From the NCBI GenBank assembly GCA_009667805.1, contig CM019071.1, positions 49,730,693 to 49,794,692 on the forward strand: DNA of 64,000 bases, read 5' to 3'. The position numbers and the translations under genes were made by a program. Origin of the DNA: Leptobrachium leishanense. Taxonomy: Eukaryota; Chordata; Amphibia; Anura; Megophryidae. Below are positions 1 through 12,166 of the stretch, piece by piece; positions within the stretch are counted from its first letter, which is position 1, and the number at the start of each line of letters is the position of its first letter. Below the pieces are notes generated by a model, which was not told where the DNA came from, ran no database searches, and worked only from the letters and a program-made list of their open reading frames with translations.

Positions 1-3000
1 ATATACCCCATATAACCTCCCCGTGTTTAGTGAATATCCCCCATCTAACCTCCCCGTGTTTAGTGAATATCCTCCATATAACCTCCCCGTGTTTAGTGAA
101 TATCCAACATATAACCGCCCGTGTTTAGTGAATATCCCCAATATAACCACCGTGTTTTAGTGAATATCCCCATATATACCTCCGTGTTTAGTGAATATCC
201 CCCATATAACCGCCCCGTGTTTAGTGATATGCCATATAACCTCCCGTGTTTAGTGAATATACCCCATATAACCGTCCCGTGTTTAGTGAATATCCCATAT
301 AACCTCCCCGTGTTTGTGAATATCCCATATAACCACCCGTGTTTAGTGAATATCCCCCATATAACCACACCGTGTTTTAGTGAATATCCCCATATAACCA
401 CTCCGTGTTAGTGAATATCGCCATATAACCTCCCCGTGTGTTTAGTGAATATCCCCATATAACCACCCGTGTTTAGTGAATATCCCCATATAACCTCCCC
501 GTGTTTAGTGAATATCCCCCATATAACCGCCCCGTGTTTAGTGAATATCCCCATATAACCTCCCGTGTTTAGTGAATATCCCCCATATAAGTCCCGTGTT
601 TAGTGAATATCCCCCATATAACCACCCGTGTTTAGTGAATATCCCCTATAACCTCCCCGTGTTTAGTGAATATCCCCCATATAACCGCCTCGTATTTAGT
701 GAATATCCCCCATATAACCTCCCCGTGTTTAGTGAATATCCCCATATAACCTCCCGTGTTTAGTGAATATCCCCCATATAACTCTCCGTGTTTAGTGAAT
801 ATCCCATATAACCTCCCGTGTTTAGTGAATATCCCCCTAATAACTGCCCCGTGTTTAGTGAATATCCCCATATTAACCTCCCGTGTTTAGTGAATATCCC
901 CATATAACCTCCCGTGTTTTAGTGAATATCCCCATATAACCTCCCCGTGTTTAGTGAATATCCCCATATAACCTCCCGTGTTTGGTGAATATCCCCATAT
1001 ACCTCCCCGTGTTTAGTGAATATCCCCATATAAGCCGTGTTTTAGTGAATATCCCCCATATAACCTCCCCGTGTTTAGTGAATATCCCCATATAACGCCC
1101 CGTGTTTAGTGAATATCCATAATAACCTCCCGGTGTTTAGTGAATATCCTCATATAACCTCCCCGTGTTTAGTGAATATCCCATATAACCGCCCGTGTTT
1201 TAGTGATATCCCCCATATACCTCCCGTGTTTAGTGAATATCCCCATATAACCTCCCCGTGTTTAGTGAATGCCCCATATAACCTCCCGTGTTTAGTGAAT
1301 GCCCCATATATCCCCGTGTTTAGTGAATATCCCCCATATAACCGCTCCCGTGTTTAGTGAATATCCCCATATAACCGCCGCGTGTTTAGTGAATATACCC
1401 ATCTAACCTCCCCGTGTTTAGTGAATATCCCCCATATAACCGCCCAGTTTAGTGAATATCCCCCATATAATGCGCGTGTTTAGTGAATATACCCCATATA
1501 ACCTCCGTGTTTAGTGAATTCCCCATCTAACCTCCCGTGTTTAGTGAATATCTCCATATAACCTCCCGTGTTTAGTGAATATCCAACATATAACCGCCCC
1601 GTGTTTAGTGAATATCCCCCATATAACCACCGTGTTTTAGTGAATATCCCCATATAACCTCCCCGTGTTTAGTGAATATCCCCCATATAACGCGCCCCGT
1701 GTTTAGTGAATATCCCCATATAACCTCCCGTGTTTAGTGAATATACCCCATATAACGCGTCCCGTGTTTAGTGAATATCCCCATATAACCTCCCGTGTTT
1801 AGTGAATATCCCATATACCACCCGTGTTTAGTGAATATCCCCATATAACAACCCCGTGTTTGTGAATATCCCCCATATACCGCCCGTGTTTAGTGAATAT
1901 CCCCCATATAACCACCCCGTGTTTAGTGAATATCCCCCATATAACCTCCCGTGTTTAGTGAATATCCCCCATATAACCACCCGTGTTTAGTGAATATCCC
2001 ATATAACCTCCCCGTGTTTAGTGAATATCCCCATATAACCTCCCCGTGTTTAGTGAATATCCCCCATATAACCTCCCCGTGTTTAGTGAATATCCCCCAT
2101 ATAACCTCCCCGTGTTTAGTGAATGCCCCCATATAACCTCCCCGTGTTTAGTGAATGCCCCATATAACCTCCCCGTGTTTAGTGAATATCCCCCATATAA
2201 CCTCCCCGTGTTTAGTGAATATCCCCCATATAACCTCCCCGTGTTTAGTGAATATCCCCCATATAACCTCCCCGTGTTTAGTGAATATCCCCCATATAAC
2301 CGCCCCGTGTTTAGTGAATCCCCCATATAACCTCCCCGTGTTTAGTGAATATCCCCCATATAACCTCCCCGTGTTTAGTGAATATCCCCCATATAACCTC
2401 CCCGTGTTTAGTGAATATCCCCAATATAACCTCCCCTTGTTTAGTGAATATCCCCCATATAACCTCCCCGTTTTAGTGAATATCCCCCATATAACCGCCC
2501 CGTGTTTAGTGAATATCCCCCATATAACCGCCCCGTGTTTAGTGAATATCCCCCATATAACCTCCCCGTGTTTAGTGAATATCCCCCATATAACCTCCCC
2601 GTGTTTAGTGAATATCCCCCATATAACCGCCCCGTGTTTAGTGAATATCCCCCATATAACCTCCCCGTGTTTAGTGAATATCCCCCATATAACCTCCCCG
2701 TGTTTAGTGAATATCCCCCATATAACCGCCCCGTGTTTAGTGAATATCCCCCATATAACCGCCCCTGTTTAGTGAATATCCCCCATATAACCGCCCCGTG
2801 TTTAGTGAATATCCCCCATATAACCTCCCGTGTTTAGTGAATATCCCCCATATAACCGCCCCGTGTTTAGTGAATATCCCCATATAACCTCCCCGTGTTT
2901 AGTGAATATCCCCCATATAACCGCCCCGTGTTTAGTGAATATCCCCCATATAACCTCCCCGTGTTTAGTGAATATCCCCATATAACCTCCCGTGTTTTAG

Positions 3001-3475
3001 TGAATGCCCCCCATATAACCTCCCCGTGTTTAGTGAATATCCCCATATAACCTCCCCGTGTTTAGTGAATATCCCCCATATAACCTCCCCGTGTTTAGTG
3101 AATATCCCCCATATAACCTCCCCGTGTTTAGTGAATGCCCCCATATAACCTCCCCGTGTTTAGTGAATATCCCCCATATAACCTCCCCGTGTTTAGTGAA
3201 TGCCCCATATAACCTCCCTGTGTTTAGTGAATATCCCCCATATAACCGCCCCGTGTTTAGTGAATATCCCCATATAACCTCCCCGTGTTTAGTGAATGCC
3301 CCCCATATAACCTCCCCGTGTTTAGTGAATATCCCCCATATAACCTCCCCGTGTTTAGTGAATGCCCCATATAACCTCCCCGTGTTTAGTGAATATCCCC
3401 CATATAACCGCCCCATGTTTAGTGAATGCCCCCATATAACCGCCCCGTGTTTAGTGACTGCCCCATATAACAGAC
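1..3475. repeat. 33-bp satellite array
   Basis: About 100 tandem copies of a 33-bp unit with the core GTGTTTAGTGAATATCCCCC, running off the left edge of the window. From about 2040 to 3470 the units are almost perfect and in register. From 1 to about 1900 they carry many single-base indels, mostly in C and T runs, plus small substitutions. Because 33 is a multiple of three, every frame without a stop reads as an 11-residue peptide repeat; I do not regard these as genes. The array ends in degenerate units near 3440-3475. Its position upstream of the Ly6 terminal exon implies it lies in an intron of gene 1. Confidence 0.95.
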
Positions 3476-3929
3476 CAGCTCACCATAAGCGTAGACTCCT
3501 TGCAGCAGATCCCCCTATAGCCCCATGGTGTCATAAGTGGGGGTTACATCGACCTCCATCTGTATTCCTCTCTCATCGGCCACTTACGACCAGTCTGGGT
3601 GGTCACCCCTCCGGGGTCGCAGCTGCCGCCATCTTCCTGCCTGTGGTTAGGGACGCACCATGTTGAGGCCTTGTGTAGGCCAGACACGGCACCAGGTATT
3701 CGTTTGGTCCTACCAGCTGCCTGCGGCTCGCCTGTTAAACCAGCGGCTGACAGGAGGAAGCATTGCTGGGGGGTGGGGGGTGAATATCCTTAACTATTTT
3801 ATCAATTCATCTCATTAACCCATCATAGGGAGGGCTACACAACATAATGGATAATAAGTGGGAGTAGAGCTGCTGGGGATGAAGAAGCTCTGTCCTTAAC
3901 CGGTCTGATCGTGTCTTTGCTCTTCACAG
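3476..3929 (+). other. Non-repetitive intron end before the Ly6 terminal exon
   Basis: Sequence between the satellite and the gene 1 terminal exon. It contains no recognisable exon or element. Its last bases form a good splice acceptor: a pyrimidine-rich tract ending in CTCTTCACAG at 3920-3929. Confidence 0.6.
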
Positions 3930-4132
3930 GCGAGCTTCCACTCGAGAAGAAAGGATGCATAAACCCTGCTCAGTGTTCGTTGGAGTCCAACGAGACTTAC
4001 TTGGGGATGACTGTAAAATCCACTCCTTCCTGCTGCATCACAGACCTATGTAACTCGGCAGCCATGCCCCGCGTGTCCGCCATCACTGGCATCGCGCTCC
4101 TGGTGACCTTGTGGCTGTCCAAGCTGATCTAA
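3930..4132 (+). CDS. Ly6/uPAR-family GPI-anchored protein, terminal coding exon (gene 1, partial)
   Basis: Last exon of a small cell-surface protein of the Ly6/uPAR three-finger family. The exon begins after the acceptor AG at 3928-3929 in phase 1 and ends at TAA 4130-4132. It encodes the second half of the three-finger domain: two spaced cysteines (KKGC, AQC), then the diagnostic SCC and DLCN motif that closes the fold. A short small-residue stretch (SAA) and a hydrophobic tail with no charged cytoplasmic segment follow, as expected for GPI attachment. One N-glycosylation sequon (NET) is present. The signal-peptide exon and first domain exon are not between the satellite and this exon, so they must be left of the window. 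It is clearly related to the gene 2 terminal exon at 43933-44135. Which Ly6 member it is cannot be decided, and a ligand is unknown. Confidence 0.88.
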
Positions 4133-4238
4133 ACGTGAAAATGTCAATGGACAAGCCAACCGGTGAAAGGGATTCTCGAGTTCCTGGATGAATAAGATTT
4201 TGTGCAGAATACTTTTGTTTTGTAACTTTTATAGCGAT

Positions 4239-4244
4239 AATAAA
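4239..4244 (+). terminator. Polyadenylation signal of Ly6 gene 1
   Basis: AATAAA about 107 bases after the stop codon, followed by T- and GT-containing sequence. Position and spacing fit a short 3' UTR. Confidence 0.75.
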
Positions 4245-4262
4245 GTATTATTCAATCTTGGA

Positions 4263-5495
4263 TTATCTCATTGGTCTTCCAAAATGGCGGGGAACCTCCA
4301 ATAGTGGTCTCTAACCGGGAGGTCATTTTGTATTTGGGCAGAATAAGAGACTGGCCTTACTCTGACCAACCTGCCCTTGGGGTGGGGTGAGCGGGGTGTA
4401 TGTCCTGGCCCTGCACTTTGGGGTCCCCACATTTCTGAAAGAGGTGGCAGTCGCTGACCCTAAGAGTGGTGAGGGGGCCCCAAAACATTTTCTTGCCCAG
4501 GGCACCTTAGATGCTGGACCAATGCATCACTTGATGGAGCTCCACACAACACACTCCTACATTCACCTGCTCCTCCTGTCTACCAAACGGCTACAAGTTT
4601 CTCAAAAGACAAATGTGAGTTAATTTCTACGTTTGAGAGACATCTGTCGGTTTTTAACGAGGTCCTCTCTAACCAAGGCCTGATTCTCAAACTCCAAGCT
4701 GTGCGGTGGAGGCACCTTCATGTTCAACATGGGAGGCCATCTTGGTATTCCAGTTTGAGAGTAGGCCAAGTACTTGTCTCCACAGATTGATAATTGACTT
4801 TTAACAAATGTTCAAACTCCGCTCAATTAACCCCTGGCGCTCCAGGCCCCTCTTGGTATAATGAAATGCAGGAACTAGCGCAACAAACGATAACTGGAAA
4901 GATCACACGGCTCTCGACAGACGTCAACGTGCCCTCAACATTATTATCCTTTATTTATATATTCCACAGCGCTTTACAAGATCCGTGTACAAGGGGTTGA
5001 TACATTAGAATACCACACATGGGATACGGCCTGATTCAGGGGATCCTGTTCCCAAGGGAACTTACAACCTATGAGATGTACAAGTATTTGTGAGGTAGGC
5101 GAATCCATATCGTTAGGTGTTTTGCCCAAGGACACTCGCTGGTGGTGTCTTCTGTGTGGGATCAAGTCGTCTTTCCATGATTGTAGATCCGCGACCTGGT
5201 GGTTAGGTTGAACCCGCTTCGCGTAAAGTCGAGAGTTGCTTCTCCACAGTTGTATTGGAGGGATGTGCTCAACAGGATTTCACTTGCTTCTCTAATGTCA
5301 AAGGGTAGAGACGTTACCACTGGACTCCACTGCGGATATTGTGTCATGTCCTCGGTCCCTGAGGTTCCCCGGCACACGGCAGCACCATCCTCGCTGCTTG
5401 CTGGCCGGGTGCCAAGAGATATGCAGGCCTGGGGAAATCATGTGACTGGCCAGGAGGCGGGGCGCAGCATGATGACACGGAGCCGCCGGATTTAA
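4263..5495. other. Intergenic sequence with old dispersed repeats
   Basis: No gene is visible. Around 4945-4985 is a TTTATTTATAT...AGCGCTTTACAA stretch typical of amphibian and fish interspersed-repeat ends. The segment 5340-5490 (GCTGCTTGCTGGCC core, ending before the Harbinger element) resembles 62440-62620, so it is a second dispersed repeat. The remainder is unassigned. Confidence 0.5.
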
Positions 5496-5921
5496 GGCTA
5501 GGGTCAAACGAAAGCATTTTTACACGCGAACGTAAAAAAGTGCGTCCGAACGGATTGATGTATTTTTTCATGGAATATGCGAAAACGGTCATACGATGCG
5601 CATTTTCGTGCGTGATGTTTTACGAATCCAAACCAGGAAACTTTTTGCGTCTGGACGTTATGTTGGCCGGACATGAGCAGGGTCTGATGTCTCCAAATCA
5701 CACACACACACCGCTAGCGGGCGCAGCGCACTCTGTACGTCCGTACTAGAGGTTCTGCGTTCTCGAAAAAATGCGTTCATTTTCCACTTGCGTTGCGCGG
5801 CCGGACTTTCGTGCGACCGTACTTCGTATATTGGCTGTCATTGCCCGTCATTTGCTGCTAGTGCGGCCGTGATTAAGTGCGCCAGAACGCACGTTAAAAA
5901 TGCGCTGGTCTGACCCCAGCC
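5496..5921 (+). mobile_element. PIF/Harbinger-type MITE (copy H1)
   Basis: Non-autonomous DNA transposon of 426 bp. It begins GGCTAGGGTCAAACG and ends with the inverted form GACCCCAGCC, flanked on both sides by TAA (5493-5495 and 5922-5924). The 3-bp TWA target duplication and GG-initial terminal repeats fit the PIF/Harbinger superfamily. No transposase is present. This is the most frequent mobile family in the window. Confidence 0.82.
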
Positions 5922-6109
5922 TAAAAGTCAGTTTTCTACACTTACTCCTTGCCCTGACGTGGAGGTTACTCGCCCATCGTTTTACTTATGCTATTGATTG
6001 TTAAGAACCTGGCTTTGTCTGAGAACCCTGATCTGTGTACCCGAACCGGCTTTGTCTGAGAACAATGCTTTTTTTTTGCGGTACCCAGCTTTATCATAAA
6101 TTTGAAAAA

Positions 6110-6240
6110 GTGGCTATACTCCGTGGCGCTAGTGTAGCGCTCACTCCTGGAGGAGCCGCTGAATTTAAACCTCGGGTCAGTCTCCCCGCACTAGGGAATA
6201 AATATACACCAGCACTGTTGTGGATTTTATAAGTTATATA
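6110..6240 (-). repeat. Dispersed repeat A, inverted relative to 9225-9345
   Basis: The block containing GGAGGAGCCGCTGAATTTAAA and CAGCACTGTTGTGGATTTT matches the reverse complement of 9225-9345. This is evidence for two copies of one element in opposite orientation. The family is not identified. Confidence 0.65.
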
Positions 6241-6424
6241 GTTTACTGATCTCAAATAAACTGGCATATATAGAGCAGCACGGTATACATATATATTTAC
6301 AGAAGTTCGTAATGCGAGAAGCGCGCAGCGGAAAAGAAAAATGAATATTAACCCCTTCGTTATTGGAATGTGAGTCCCGTACAGGTTGTGTCCCAAGAAG
6401 GTGTATGTGTATGCGTGTGTTGGT

Positions 6425-7690
6425 ACCCGGGTACAAGATTCAACTGGCCAGTTAATGATTTCAATGTGTCTTCGACTAGTCACGTTGGGGCCCTGTAGGT
6501 TTAGACAAACTTATTATTTTACTGTGGCCGGGAAGGCCTCTCACCCATCCGCCAGATACTCTGTGCTCTGCTCGACCCAGGACGTCTCTCCGCTCGACTT
6601 GACTGGGACTCTGTGCCACCGGATCCGCTTGTCTTGCTTGTCCGTTTCTGTCACAAGATGCTCTGCTTACCGCCTGCACTCCCACTAGATCATCGCGGTC
6701 TCCTAACTCGGGGTCCTTCAGCAACTCTGTATCTTTGTTAATTTCCCAGCGGTGGATTACTAGGTCTGGCAAGTAATGTCAACTGATCTCCAGCTCCGCA
6801 AGGCCGCACCTGCGATCCGGCCGGGCCGCGATCGTTGTCTGTCTCACGTGCGTCTTGCTCTCTTCACTCCTTGGCACGCTCTGGGTTTCCTCTGCACGAG
6901 GCTGCGGATGTAAGTCTTTTTTCCCACTCACTTCCTGTTCCCTACGCAAAGCATGCTGGAAAACTTAGTCCCATTGTCCAGTGTCTCTTACATTGCGCTT
7001 GTCATCTTGTAATCTTGTAATCTTCATAATAGGATGACCTCAAAATACAAAAAAAATACAGACAATGGTACAGTATTGCACAAACTATATTGCTATAGTA
7101 AAGTTGTAATGTTCACTACTCACACTTTATGAGAGCTGCTAGCTCTCATTTGAAGACCTCACAGGAGTTCAGGGCCAACCTGTTTGCCTCATACTCAGAC
7201 ACCTAGACCTCCAAAAAAAATCACAGAAACATGGGTTGTATATACGTATAGCGCTGCATTAAAAACTGTATTCTGGTGCATTGAACTATTGCTACCACCA
7301 GAGGGAGACATTGTGGAATATGCTGGACAGAACGGACTCCATCTCCCATCACCCTTTACGTGAGGACAGGAAGTGGGGGGGGGTACAAAGAGGAAGAGAT
7401 CGATTGGGAGTGCAGGCGGCGGATCAATTGTTCCAGTTGCGGAGATTTGGCAAGCAGGGAGCAGATTCGGTGGCACAGACTCCCAGTACACAGCGGAGAA
7501 AGATCCTTTGGTCGAGGCATCGAGTGCTGGACAATTCTTCGGATGGGTGAGAGGCCTCCAGGCCACAGTTCCAAAACAGAAATGCACGCTTGCAATATTG
7601 TTTAAATTCACAGGGCCCCAACGGTGACTAGTCGAAGATTGCTCTTTTCGTTCACTGGCCAGTCAAACACAGTACCTGGGTACCCTAAAC
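6425..7690. repeat. Inverted pair of a second dispersed repeat (arms 6440-6695 and 7395-7690)
   Basis: The arms share GGTACC/GGGTAC ends, CTGGCCAGT, a GGGCCC block, AGGCCTCTCACCCATCC and TGCAGGCGG-type motifs in reverse complement. They have many substitutions and small indels, so they are old insertions of one unidentified family. About 0.7 kb of other sequence separates them. No coding potential is evident. Confidence 0.65.
7015..7215 (-). repeat. Dispersed repeat C, inverted relative to 9625-9825
   Basis: Long, fairly well conserved match to the reverse complement of 9625-9825, including the small palindrome GAGAGCTGCTAGCTCTC and CACCTAGACCTCC. The two copies flank a hAT element. Confidence 0.7.
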
Positions 7691-7753
7691 TTTGTATATA
7701 TATATTTTGAGCTATTTTGAGGGACTTACACTCCTGAACTGAGGGGGTTAACC

Positions 7754-9121
7754 CAGTGGCGTAGCGTGGATGGTCAGCGCCCGGGGCAGGGCATGAATAA
7801 ATGCGCCCCCCCCCTCCACCAACCTGTGGACTGGTTAGCACGCCTTGATTCCCAGTGATTGCAGGTACCTTGGACAGGGCTGGTGCAAGATTTTTTTGTC
7901 TACATAGACAACGGTGTATTTTTCTAACCCCCCCCCATCCCAATATCTTCCACAACAATAAAGTCAAGCTTATTCACACTGAGTGTGAATTACTGTGAGT
8001 TTTATTGCTGTGGAGCTCTGTATACACTCATACACACCATACAGTAGGGTGAGTTTTATTGCTGTGATATAGTAATGTGTGGTGTGTATGCGCATATCCA
8101 TAGCAATAAAACTCACAATAATGTGTAGTGTGTATGCGTGTCAGATACTTTAAAATAATTATAGGTTAATGCAAATTATATATTAAAACACATTTAAATA
8201 ACACATTTATTCATATGTATTTTATTTTTTAATATTAAATTATACATGAAAATAATTATTTAAATTTTTTTATAAATAAATTATATAATAAAATACACTA
8301 ATATTTAAAAATATTAAACTTATTAAAAAGATGTACAGGTTAAAAAATATTAAAAATACATTGACCATTAAAATATGTATTACTCTATTAATAAATAACC
8401 CTTAATAACCAATAAGCATGCCATATCATAAATTAATGTGGCATGTTCATTAAAAGGAGATAATATGGAAGGTGAGAGGTGGAGGGCAGGTTTCTGAATG
8501 TTTCTGTTGACCCCTTACCGAGGAGACAGAGTGGGGGGGGGGGCGCAGACCCTGCAGCTTACCTGTCACTGAGAAGAGAGGAATGCAGACAGGAGAGCAG
8601 GAAGTAAAACCTAGGGACAATAGTGAGATGTCCAGGAGAGAGAGGGTTAAAGATAAGCATTTACGGGACACAGTAAAACTCACACTGTCAGGCCTGCGTG
8701 GATCTCTGTCACCCTGGTCCCTTGCTGCAGTGTGTGCCCAGCCTCCTCCTCAACAGAGCCCGTACACGTGTGCAGGGACAGGATGACAATGGAGATTGTG
8801 AGGAGGAGCCATATCCGGAAGCCCTGTGTCCTCACTCATCCTGCACAGCGGGGTAAGCAGCAGTTGGGACATTCTGTGCATGTTGTGCCTCCGCTGTGCA
8901 GAGGGGAGAGGGCGGAGGCGCAGTGTGAAGCAGAGCAGTAAGAATGCTCTGTCCGTCTCCTCCCTGCCAGACTCAGCGGACTATGCTGTGGACACCTTGC
9001 CAAGCTGATCCCTGCTGCTGGGAACTATTAGGGGCGCAAATTTCTCTTGAAATTATGAGCCCCCTGAGAAAATTGCACCCGGGGCCACGGCCCCCCCAGC
9101 ACCCCCCACGCTATGCCACTG
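7754..9121. mobile_element. hAT-type non-autonomous transposon (1.37 kb)
   Basis: The terminal inverted repeats are CAGTGGCGTAGCGTGG at 7754 and its complement CCACGCTATGCCACTG ending at 9121. The flanks are an exact 8-bp duplication, GGTTAACC (7746-7753 and 9122-9129), diagnostic of the hAT superfamily. The interior holds a few diverged copies of a repeat unit containing GCAATAAAACTCACA. That unit forms the whole body of the MITE at 39125-40059. A very AT-rich block lies at 8150-8440. No intact transposase is seen. Confidence 0.85.
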
Positions 9122-9224
9122 GGTTAACCGTTCTTTTCCCGCTGCGTTTTTTTCCCGCGTGACGCATCCTGTAAATTCATTCAACGCGCATTTATATTTA
9201 ATGACTCTTTATCTTTAGTAAAGT

Positions 9225-9825
9225 ATGTAAAGCCAGAAAATCCACAACAGTGCTGGTGTGTAATAATTCCTAGTGCGGTGAGACTATCCCGAGGTTTATT
9301 CAGCGGCTCCTCCGGGGGTGAGCGCTACATACGTATAATCCCTTGCCACTGATGAAGCGCCCTTGAGGCGAGAAACGCGTTTGGCTGTTTACTGTTTGCT
9401 TTATTATATATATATAATATATATGTATATTTTATTTTTTGTTTTAATAAATATTTTTCCAGCATATCTGGCCTTTATGTTACCTTTGTTCCTGCACTGA
9501 GGTTTACATTTGCTGCTACCCTGGAAAGATTCTGCTGGAGACTCAATTCTATCTGGTGAGCGGATATTTGCTTACCCTTTACAATCCTGTTGGATTATAT
9601 ATACAACCCATGTTCCTGTGCTTTTGGAGGTCTAGGTGTGGGAGTATGAGGCGAACAGGTTGGCCCTGAACACCTGTGAGGTCTTCATCATATGAGAGCT
9701 AGCAGCTCTCATAAAGTGTGAGTAGTGAACATTACAACTTTACTATAGCAGTATAGTTTGTGCATACTGTACCATTGTCTGTATTTTTTTTGTATTTTGA
9801 GGTCATCCTATTATGAAGAGTTTGA
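9225..9825 (+). repeat. Dispersed repeats A and C, forward copies
   Basis: 9225-9345 pairs with 6110-6240, and 9625-9825 pairs with 7015-7215, both in reverse complement. Between them lies a hammerhead-like motif and an AT-rich segment at 9395-9460. The order differs from a simple inverted duplication, so several insertions are involved. Confidence 0.6.
9345..9385 (+). ncRNA. Hammerhead-ribozyme-like motif (possible)
   Basis: The sequence contains CTGATGA (9349-9355), a 4-bp stem CGCC/GGCG (9358-9361 with 9367-9370), then GAAA (9372-9375), and a minimal ACGCGT turn ending in GTT (9379-9381). GCCA before the core (9345-9348) can pair with TGGC after it (9382-9385), giving stem I. This layout matches minimal type-I hammerheads, which are known in Penelope-like retroelements and amphibian repeats. 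The junction nearest the core has unpaired A/G and A residues, so this copy may be inactive. The match could also be a chance or decayed motif. Confidence 0.3.
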
Positions 9826-10577
9826 TTGATTTAGCCCACACCTAATCCTCCTTAAGGGACCTACCATTGCTTGTGAGCATTATTCTATATTTTCCACATC
9901 ACTTATACACTGCATCCTTTTAAGCTGAAGCGCTGTCCCCATTTCCTTATTTTATCATAAATATATTTTGTTTTATTATTACTATAAGGGTTAATTTTTT
10001 TTTTTAAATTTTCCTAGTATAGCCACTGACAAATTAGTGTATCAAAAATAGAGACAGACTGTGTCCCTCCTCAACGTAAAGGGACCGTATCACCAATATA
10101 GGCTGTAACTAAATCACTAACGCATTACAAACTACAATACATTATAAAACACATGCTGCTGTTTTTTTCTTTGTTAGAAGTAATTGCATGTAAAAAGGAA
10201 AAATAAAGTTAGTTTTTTTTCTTATTTTTATCTCCTGTTTTCAGTTTTTTTCCTATAATGCAACATTTATCAAATCTGTGCAAATGTTTTACTTCGCTGC
10301 TGTGCTTTAACGGTTAATTATAAAAAGGGAATGTTTAGATAAGGTTGCATGAGGTCTTTGGTGGTATCCAGGCTACCCGAGGAAAGAGATGGCAGCTGCA
10401 TGAAGTTAATACAGGGAGTTTAAAACACTTCTAATCTTCCCCCTGGTGATGTCCTTGCATCCCACACAATACAATTATGTGAGTCGGTGACTGACCCATT
10501 CACTCCATTCTATGGCCAAAGCCACAGTGAGGAGCAAGTGATGGAAAGATACTGGGGGGGGGGCAGTTTACAACAAA
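9826..10577. other. AT-rich intergenic sequence
   Basis: T- and A-run rich sequence with no gene, element ends or tandem repeat that I can support. Confidence 0.5.
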
Positions 10578-11330
10578 AAATATCACACAATGGATGCACC
10601 CAGTGACACATATAGAGGAAAATATCACACAATGGATGCGCCTAGTGACACATATAGAGGAAAATATCACACAATGGATGCACCCAGTGACATATAGAGG
10701 AACTATCACACAATGGATGCGCCCAGTGACACATATAGAGGAAAATATCACACAATGGATGCACCCAGTGACACATATAGAGGAAAATATCACACAATGG
10801 AAGCACCCAGTGACACATTTAGAGGAAAATATCACACAATGGATGCGTCCAGTGACACAAATAGAGGAAAATATCACACAATGGATGCGCCCAGTGACTA
10901 TATAGAGGAAAATATCACACAATGGATGCACCAAGTGACACATATAGAGGAAAATATCACACAATGGATGCGCACAGTGACACATACAGAGGAAAATATC
11001 ACACAATGGATGCACCCAGTGACACATATAGAGGAAAATATCACACAATGGATGCACCCAGTGACACATATAGAGAAAAATATCACAATGGATGCACCCA
11101 GTGTCACATATAGAGGGAAATATCACACAATGGATGCACCAAGTGACACATATAGAGGAAAATATCACACAATGGATGCGCACAGTGACACATACAGAGG
11201 AAAATATCACACAATGGATGCGCCCAGTGACACATATAGAGGAAAATATCACACAATGGATGCACCCAGTGACACATAGAGGAAAATATCACACAATGGA
11301 TGCACCCAGTGACACATGTAGAGTAAAATA
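10578..11330. repeat. 42-bp minisatellite
   Basis: About 18 tandem copies of a 42-bp unit with core ATATAGAGGAAAATATCACA and a variable GATGCACC/GATGCGCC segment. Small deletions occur in a few units. The unit is a multiple of three, so long open frames arise on both strands; these are not considered genes. Confidence 0.93.
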
Positions 11331-11812
11331 TTTTCTTAACTAAACATACAAGAGAAAACAAAGCACATTTAAGATATTAGCAACATCAAATAAACACAAT
11401 AAGGACATTGCTTTTTTTTTGTGGTTCTGGCCCTTTATCTCCAGACTGAGTCACGGGTCATTAAAATCCTGGCTTTATGTAAATAGTTCAGTTTTCAGGA
11501 AGTGCTTCCAAAAGTCACGACTTTCATAGCATTCTCCGGTCTGATACATTCTCTTTATGTTCTAAAAATAACCTGCAACGCGTTTCGAGAATGAGATAGG
11601 ATTTACAGAACTCATGCAACGCTAAAAGCCCGGCCCGAGAAATCGAAGGACCGGCATCGCAGCGAAGTGGAAATTCCCTGTGTATTACCAGACTTGCTTT
11701 AATTTTCTTGTTACTTTTGAATTTTGACATTAAGACTTCTATAAATGCCATAAGCCACTGTCTGGAAACGTATTCTTTAATAGGGCTATACATAAGACTC
11801 AAGGTCACCGGT
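11331..11812. other. Intergenic sequence, no assigned element
   Basis: Mixed sequence. The reverse strand around 11575-11592 reads CTCGAAACGCGTTGCAGG, resembling the GAAACGCGT segment of dispersed repeats elsewhere in the window, but without the CTGATGA part. No gene is visible. Confidence 0.4.
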
Positions 11813-11815
11813 TTA

Positions 11816-12163
11816 GGCTGGGGTCAGACGAGCGCACTGTGTGCGTCTGTACTGACGTGCCTCCTGGCGTCCATCGCAGCGTTGTGACGCTTCAAGGTGG
11901 CTGGCTGCAAGCTGTAGTGCGCGCACTATTTGCGCACGCTACAGCGGGCGTGCTGCGGATGTTCTGAAACCCCCCCGTCAAAACGCTACAATGTACATTC
12001 GACAGGGCTGTAAAGTGTGACCGTCCACAGGAGGATCAAGCCTTGCAGCGCTTAGCGCACTAAGTGCGCTCAGCGAGGTGGCCAGACGGGCGTCAGAGTA
12101 GAAGGAACATCCACTCTCACTGACGTTCCTTCCGCTCTGCAAAATGCTCGTCAGACCCTAGCC
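11816..12163. mobile_element. PIF/Harbinger-type MITE, second subfamily (copy H2)
   Basis: Termini GGCTGGGGTCAGACGAGC and GCTCGTCAGACCCTAGCC are inverted repeats. TTA flanks both sides (11813-11815 and 12164-12166). The interior differs from the main family, so this is a related subfamily sharing the ends. Confidence 0.8.
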
Positions 12164-12166
12164 TTA

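Noticed and set aside
1..3475. Possible CRISPR-like array
   Set aside because: Units are directly adjacent with no unique spacers, and the context is a vertebrate genome.
10500..11361. Open frames with repeated MDAPSDTYRGKYHT or CVTGCIHCVIFSS peptides
   Set aside because: Both strands of a 42-bp minisatellite are open; there is no start, splice or family support.
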